Below, piece after piece: positions 34,855 to 37,275 of a DNA stretch of 37,275 nt; the stretch's first letter is position 1, and each line of letters begins with the position of its first letter. The DNA is from Bacillota bacterium (GTDB taxonomy: Bacteria; Bacillota; Desulfotomaculia; Desulfotomaculales; Pelotomaculaceae). The notes beneath the pieces are model-generated. The model did not search any database and had not been told where the DNA came from. It was given only the letters and a program-made list of their open reading frames with translations. The stretch spans positions 1-37,275 of the forward strand of contig JAKPTB010000007.1 of NCBI GenBank assembly GCA_029555205.1. The letters run 5' to 3'. Made by a program: the position numbers and the translations under genes.

Positions 34855-35229
34855 TTAATTACCTGTTTGTTTTTTGCGATAATCATTAACAGCTGCATGC
34901 AGGGCGTCAGCAGCCAGGTTGGAGCAGTGCATCTTGATGGGGGGGAGGCCGCCTAAGGCTTCCGCTACCTGGCTGTTGCTCAGCTCTAAAGCTTCCTCAA
35001 GGGATTTACCCTTTGCCATTTCCGTGACCATGCTGCTGGTGGCTATGGCCGCGCCGCACCCGAAAGTTTTAAACTTTATATCTTCGATAATATTATCCTT
35101 GACTTTGATATAAACTCTCATGATATCCCCGCAGACGGGGTTGCCGGTCTCGCCCACCCCGTCTGCGTCCGGTATTTCTCCAACGTTGCGGGGATTTGCG
35201 AAATGATCCATGACTTTTTCCGTGTACAT
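34855..35229 (-). CDS. iscU: Fe-S cluster scaffold protein IscU (NifU-like)
   Basis: A 124-residue scaffold on which Fe-S clusters are assembled from sulfur supplied by the cysteine desulfurase. The three ligand cysteines and the conserved Asp are present: Cys33 and Asp35 in GNPVCGDIM, Cys58 in FGCGAAIATSS and Cys102 in KMHCSNLAADAL. The LPPIK-MHC pattern is IscU/NifU-type rather than SufU, which carries an insertion. ATG with GGAGTGA upstream. It is only 1 nt downstream of iscS, hence one transcript. Confidence 0.96.
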   Translation of the reverse strand: MYTEKVMDHFANPRNVGEIPDADGVGETGNPVCGDIMRVYIKVKDNIIEDIKFKTFGCGAAIATSSMVTEMAKGKSLEEALELSNSQVAEALGGLPPIKMHCSNLAADALHAAVNDYRKKQTGN

Positions 35230-35230
35230 C

Positions 35231-36400
35231 CTAAATCACTCCTTCCTGCAGCGCAGACATGTCTCTAAGTCTTTCCACAATCGGTTTTATAACTTTGACG
35301 AAATAGTCAACGTCCTCCCGGGTATTATCTTTTCCCAGGGTAAGGCGCAGCGACCCGTGGGCCTCTTCAGTCGGGATCCCCATGGCCAGCAGCACATGGG
35401 ACGGCTCAAGTGAACCGGATGTGCAGGCGGAACCGGTGGAAGCCGCTATACCTTTCATATCCAGGCTGAGTAACATCGACTCACCTTCAATATATTTAAA
35501 AATGAAACTGGCATGGTTCGGCAGGCGCAGCACAGGATGGCCGGTCAACCTGACACCTTCTATGCCGGTAAGCTCCCTGATTATTCGATCACGCAGGTCC
35601 TGCAACCTGGAGCTTTCCGCATCCCTGTTCTCCATGGCCAGTTCGGCCGCCCTGGCCAAGCCCATGATACCTGGAATATTCTCGGTGCCGGCCCTGCGCA
35701 GGCGCTCCTGGGCCCCGCCGTGGAAGAGGGTTTGCCGCCAGCGTGTCCCTTTGCGGATATATAGAGCACCGATTCCTTTGGGCCCGTAGATCTTATGTCC
35801 GGATAGAGAAAGCAGGCTCACCCCCAGGTCGTCCACATTCACCGGTATTTTGCCGAAGCTTTGCACCGCGTCCACATGGAATATTATTTTCCGCTCCCGG
35901 GCCAGCTTGCCAATTTCCGCCACGGGCATAATCGTGCCCACTTCATTGTTGGCATGCATAATGGTAATTAAAATAGTCCTGTCTGTAATCGCCGCGGCCA
36001 CGTCATCGACACTTACCATACCATATTGATCCACCGGCAGGATGGTGATGTCAAAACCCTCTTTGCCCAATGCCTTGACCGTATTCAGCACCGCGTGATG
36101 TTCCACGGCACTGGTGATGATGTGGTTGCCCCTGTTTTTATTGGTGATAGCCGCACCGTGAATGGCCATGTTGTCTGATTCCGTTCCACCGCTGGTAAAT
36201 ACAATCTCTCCGGGGTCGGCGCCAAGGGCCCGGGCTACCTTCCCCCTGGCTTCCGCTACCTTAATCCGGATTTGGCGCCCGTAATGGTGGATGCTGGAGG
36301 GATTACCGAAATTGTCCATAGTAAGGTACCTGCAAATCTCTTCAGCCACCTCAGGATGGACAGGGGTAGTCCCGCTGTGATCAAAATAAACTCTGCGCAC
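35231..36400 (-). CDS. iscS: Cysteine desulfurase (NifS/IscS type)
   Basis: PLP enzyme releasing sulfur from L-cysteine as an enzyme-bound persulfide for Fe-S cluster and thiocofactor assembly. Of 389 residues, the N-terminal VYFDHSGTTPVHPEV, the HHAVLN motif, the PLP-lysine Lys203 in SLSGHKIYGPKG and the active-site Cys326 in STGSACTSGS are clear. The usual YLDNAATTP is DHSGTTP here, as in other clostridial NifS proteins. GTG start with AGGGGG eight bases upstream. It heads the iscS-iscU pair. No Rrf2-family iscR gene is in front of it in this window, although a good promoter is. Confidence 0.96.
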   Translation of the reverse strand: MRRVYFDHSGTTPVHPEVAEEICRYLTMDNFGNPSSIHHYGRQIRIKVAEARGKVARALGADPGEIVFTSGGTESDNMAIHGAAITNKNRGNHIITSAVEHHAVLNTVKALGKEGFDITILPVDQYGMVSVDDVAAAITDRTILITIMHANNEVGTIMPVAEIGKLARERKIIFHVDAVQSFGKIPVNVDDLGVSLLSLSGHKIYGPKGIGALYIRKGTRWRQTLFHGGAQERLRRAGTENIPGIMGLARAAELAMENRDAESSRLQDLRDRIIRELTGIEGVRLTGHPVLRLPNHASFIFKYIEGESMLLSLDMKGIAASTGSACTSGSLEPSHVLLAMGIPTEEAHGSLRLTLGKDNTREDVDYFVKVIKPIVERLRDMSALQEGVI

Positions 36401-36471
36401 TAAACAAACCCCCTAACCTGTCACCAGTTTGGAAAAGGTAAACATAGTAATCCGATAGGAATAATAATATT

Positions 36472-36500
36472 ATCATAGTAAACTGCTCGGATTCTGTCAA
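36472..36500 (-). promoter_or_regulatory. Promoter of iscS-iscU with flanking direct repeat
   Basis: TTGACA (36500-36495), 17 bp, TATGAT (36477-36472): 6 of 6 and 5 of 6 matches. A TTTACTATG overlapping the -10 is echoed as ATTACTATG about 31 nt downstream, with CCTATCGGATTAC between. That pattern could be an operator for an Rrf2-type regulator (CymR or IscR class); this assignment is a guess. Confidence 0.75.
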
Positions 36501-36607
36501 CACTTTTAAAACATTATATTTAAAATGTTTAAGCGGCAACTGGTTTATGGTGGGTTTACACTTTAGCCTGCCTTCCCCTGCCAATACGACCACAGAAACA
36601 AGGAAGA

Positions 36608-36620
36608 AGCCCTCCGGGCT
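36608..36620 (-). terminator. Short second hairpin downstream of the Gln-rich gene
   Basis: AGCCC/GGGCT with a 3-nt loop followed on the minus strand by TCTTCCTTGTTT. It is a possible back-up terminator. Between it and the iscS promoter (about 36501-36607) I see nothing else. Confidence 0.35.
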
Positions 36621-36654
36621 CCTGAGCAGATCAAGCGTCGAGGAAAATTTTTCA

Positions 36655-36680
36655 ATAAAAAAGACACCCGGCGGCGCCGG
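36655..36680 (-). terminator. Intrinsic terminator of the Gln-rich gene
   Basis: CCGGC (36680-36676 on minus) pairs with GCCGG (36672-36668) over GCC, followed by GTGTC and U6. It lies 74 nt past the stop of the Gln-rich gene and separates that gene from iscS. Confidence 0.6.
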
Positions 36681-36753
36681 TTTATTGTGAGCAGCGCCGT
36701 AGTTTTGAGAAGGAAACAGGCGCAGCTTGATCTGCCCCTGACCCAGCCTGACC

Positions 36754-37275
36754 TTAGCGGCCTCCTCCTTGACTGCCGCCCTGCCCGCCTTCCGCGGCGC
36801 CGTCCACTGTTTCAATCTTTTTAATCTCCCCGTCAATCTGCATTTCTACCGTCTTGCCGTCCCTGGTTGTGACCCTCAGGGTTGTTTTCCGGCCGCCCTG
36901 CTGGTTCTGGTCCTGCTGTCCCTGGCTATCCCGGCCCTGCTGATCCTGCCCGTTTTGCCCCTGGCCCTGATCTTGCTGGCTTTGCCCGTTTTGTTCCTGG
37001 TTGTCCTGACCCTGCTGGTTCTGGCCCTGGTTGTTCTGGTCCTGCCGGCCTTGCTGACCCTGCCGGTTCTGGCCTTGCTGGTCCTGCTGCCCTGCCAGGG
37101 GGCCCCAGCGCTGCTCCAGCAGGTAAGACTCTTCCCTGGTGATTAGCCGGACCGGCGTAATTTTAGCAGGTACATCAAAGTCCCCGTTTTTTACCTGCCG
37201 GTCGTACTGCCAGTAACCGGTGGAGGCAAGTCCCACCAGCGCATCGTAGGCATACTGCGCTATCATTTCCGGCAT
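36754..37275 (-). CDS. Gln/Gly-rich low-complexity protein, 5' end at window edge
   Basis: At least 173 residues; the first visible Met is encoded by the last three bases of the window, so the true start may lie outside. Three parts are visible. Residues 1-62 look folded (IAQYAYDALVGLASTGYWQY, VPAKITPVRLITREESYLLEQRWG). Residues 63-128 consist almost only of Gln, Gly, Asn and Asp with a few Arg, Ser and Glu in irregular QQGQ/DQQG/NQQG units. Residues 129-154 (KTTLRVTTRDGKTVEMQID) resemble two beta strands, followed by a Gly-rich tail. I do not recognise the family. No Cys, membrane segment or signal peptide is seen in the visible part. It is upstream of iscS but separated by terminators, so the two are probably independent. 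Confidence 0.75.
   Translation of the reverse strand: MPEMIAQYAYDALVGLASTGYWQYDRQVKNGDFDVPAKITPVRLITREESYLLEQRWGPLAGQQDQQGQNRQGQQGRQDQNNQGQNQQGQDNQEQNGQSQQDQGQGQNGQDQQGRDSQGQQDQNQQGGRKTTLRVTTRDGKTVEMQIDGEIKKIETVDGAAEGGQGGSQGGGR

Noticed and set aside
36381..36836. 151-codon minus frame between iscS and the Gln-rich gene
   Set aside because: It overlaps the iscS start and the end of the Gln-rich gene in another frame, and runs through two terminator hairpins and a near-consensus promoter.

Overview
The window looks like chromosome of a low-GC-lineage but fairly GC-rich Firmicute, most likely a Peptococcaceae/Desulfotomaculum-type anaerobic clostridium (inference). The pointers are the linked order rpoN-gap-pgk-tpiA-gpmI-eno-secG, a PHP-rapZ-yvcK-whiA block, the uvr genes together, a metY-metX-metW set under an S-box leader, strong AGGAGG-type ribosome binding sites and frequent GTG/TTG starts. 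29 of 30 supported genes lie on the minus strand, so the window is read from right to left. No phage, IS element, tRNA, rRNA or CRISPR array was found.

Region by region, in transcription order. (1) 37275-34855: a Gln/Gly-rich low-complexity protein cut by the window edge, two stem-loops, then iscS-iscU (Fe-S cluster assembly) behind a near-consensus promoter. (2) 34657-29370: cysE, then metY-metX-metW-cysK behind a perfect sigma-A promoter and a complete SAM-I (S-box) riboswitch with terminator; together these make a cysteine/homocysteine/methionine block. (3) 28834-21177: uvrB, uvrA and uvrC, with the only plus-strand gene, a small coiled-coil protein, between uvrA and uvrC. Related 26-bp sequences in opposite orientation lie on either side of uvrB. 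(4) 21082-18884: an XdhC/CoxI-family protein and a Cof-type HAD phosphatase. (5) 18744-14537: ROK glucokinase, glycogen-debranching-type glucosidase and bifunctional phosphoglucose/phosphomannose isomerase, which feed glucose units into glycolysis. (6) 14541-11547: a PHP-domain protein that seems to start with ATT overlapping the isomerase stop, then rapZ and a membrane-anchored yvcK. (7) 11356-9185: whiA, a hexapeptide acyltransferase and a DUF1405 membrane protein. (8) 8964-427: rpoN followed by gap, pgk, tpiA, gpmI, eno and secG, the lower half of glycolysis plus a Sec translocon subunit.

The most informative non-coding features are the SAM riboswitch (33636-33778), a strong terminator-like hairpin inside the glycolytic cluster between pgk and tpiA (4924-4971), a 69-nt three-tier stem-loop just before pgk (6228-6296), a 25-bp palindrome between rpoN and gap, and an 8-bp tandem array downstream of secG. 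Short tandem repeats also run across the stop codons of rpoN, the DUF1405 gene and the acyltransferase gene. Several gene starts are set shorter or longer than the longest ORF, on the basis of Shine-Dalgarno position and family length (gpmI TTG, whiA TTG, uvrA GTG, PHP ATT).

No clearly new defence or mobile system is visible. The candidates for undescribed biology are the repeat/structure elements, the non-standard PHP start, the GAPDH nucleotide-loop variant, the Gln-rich protein and the coiled-coil gene.
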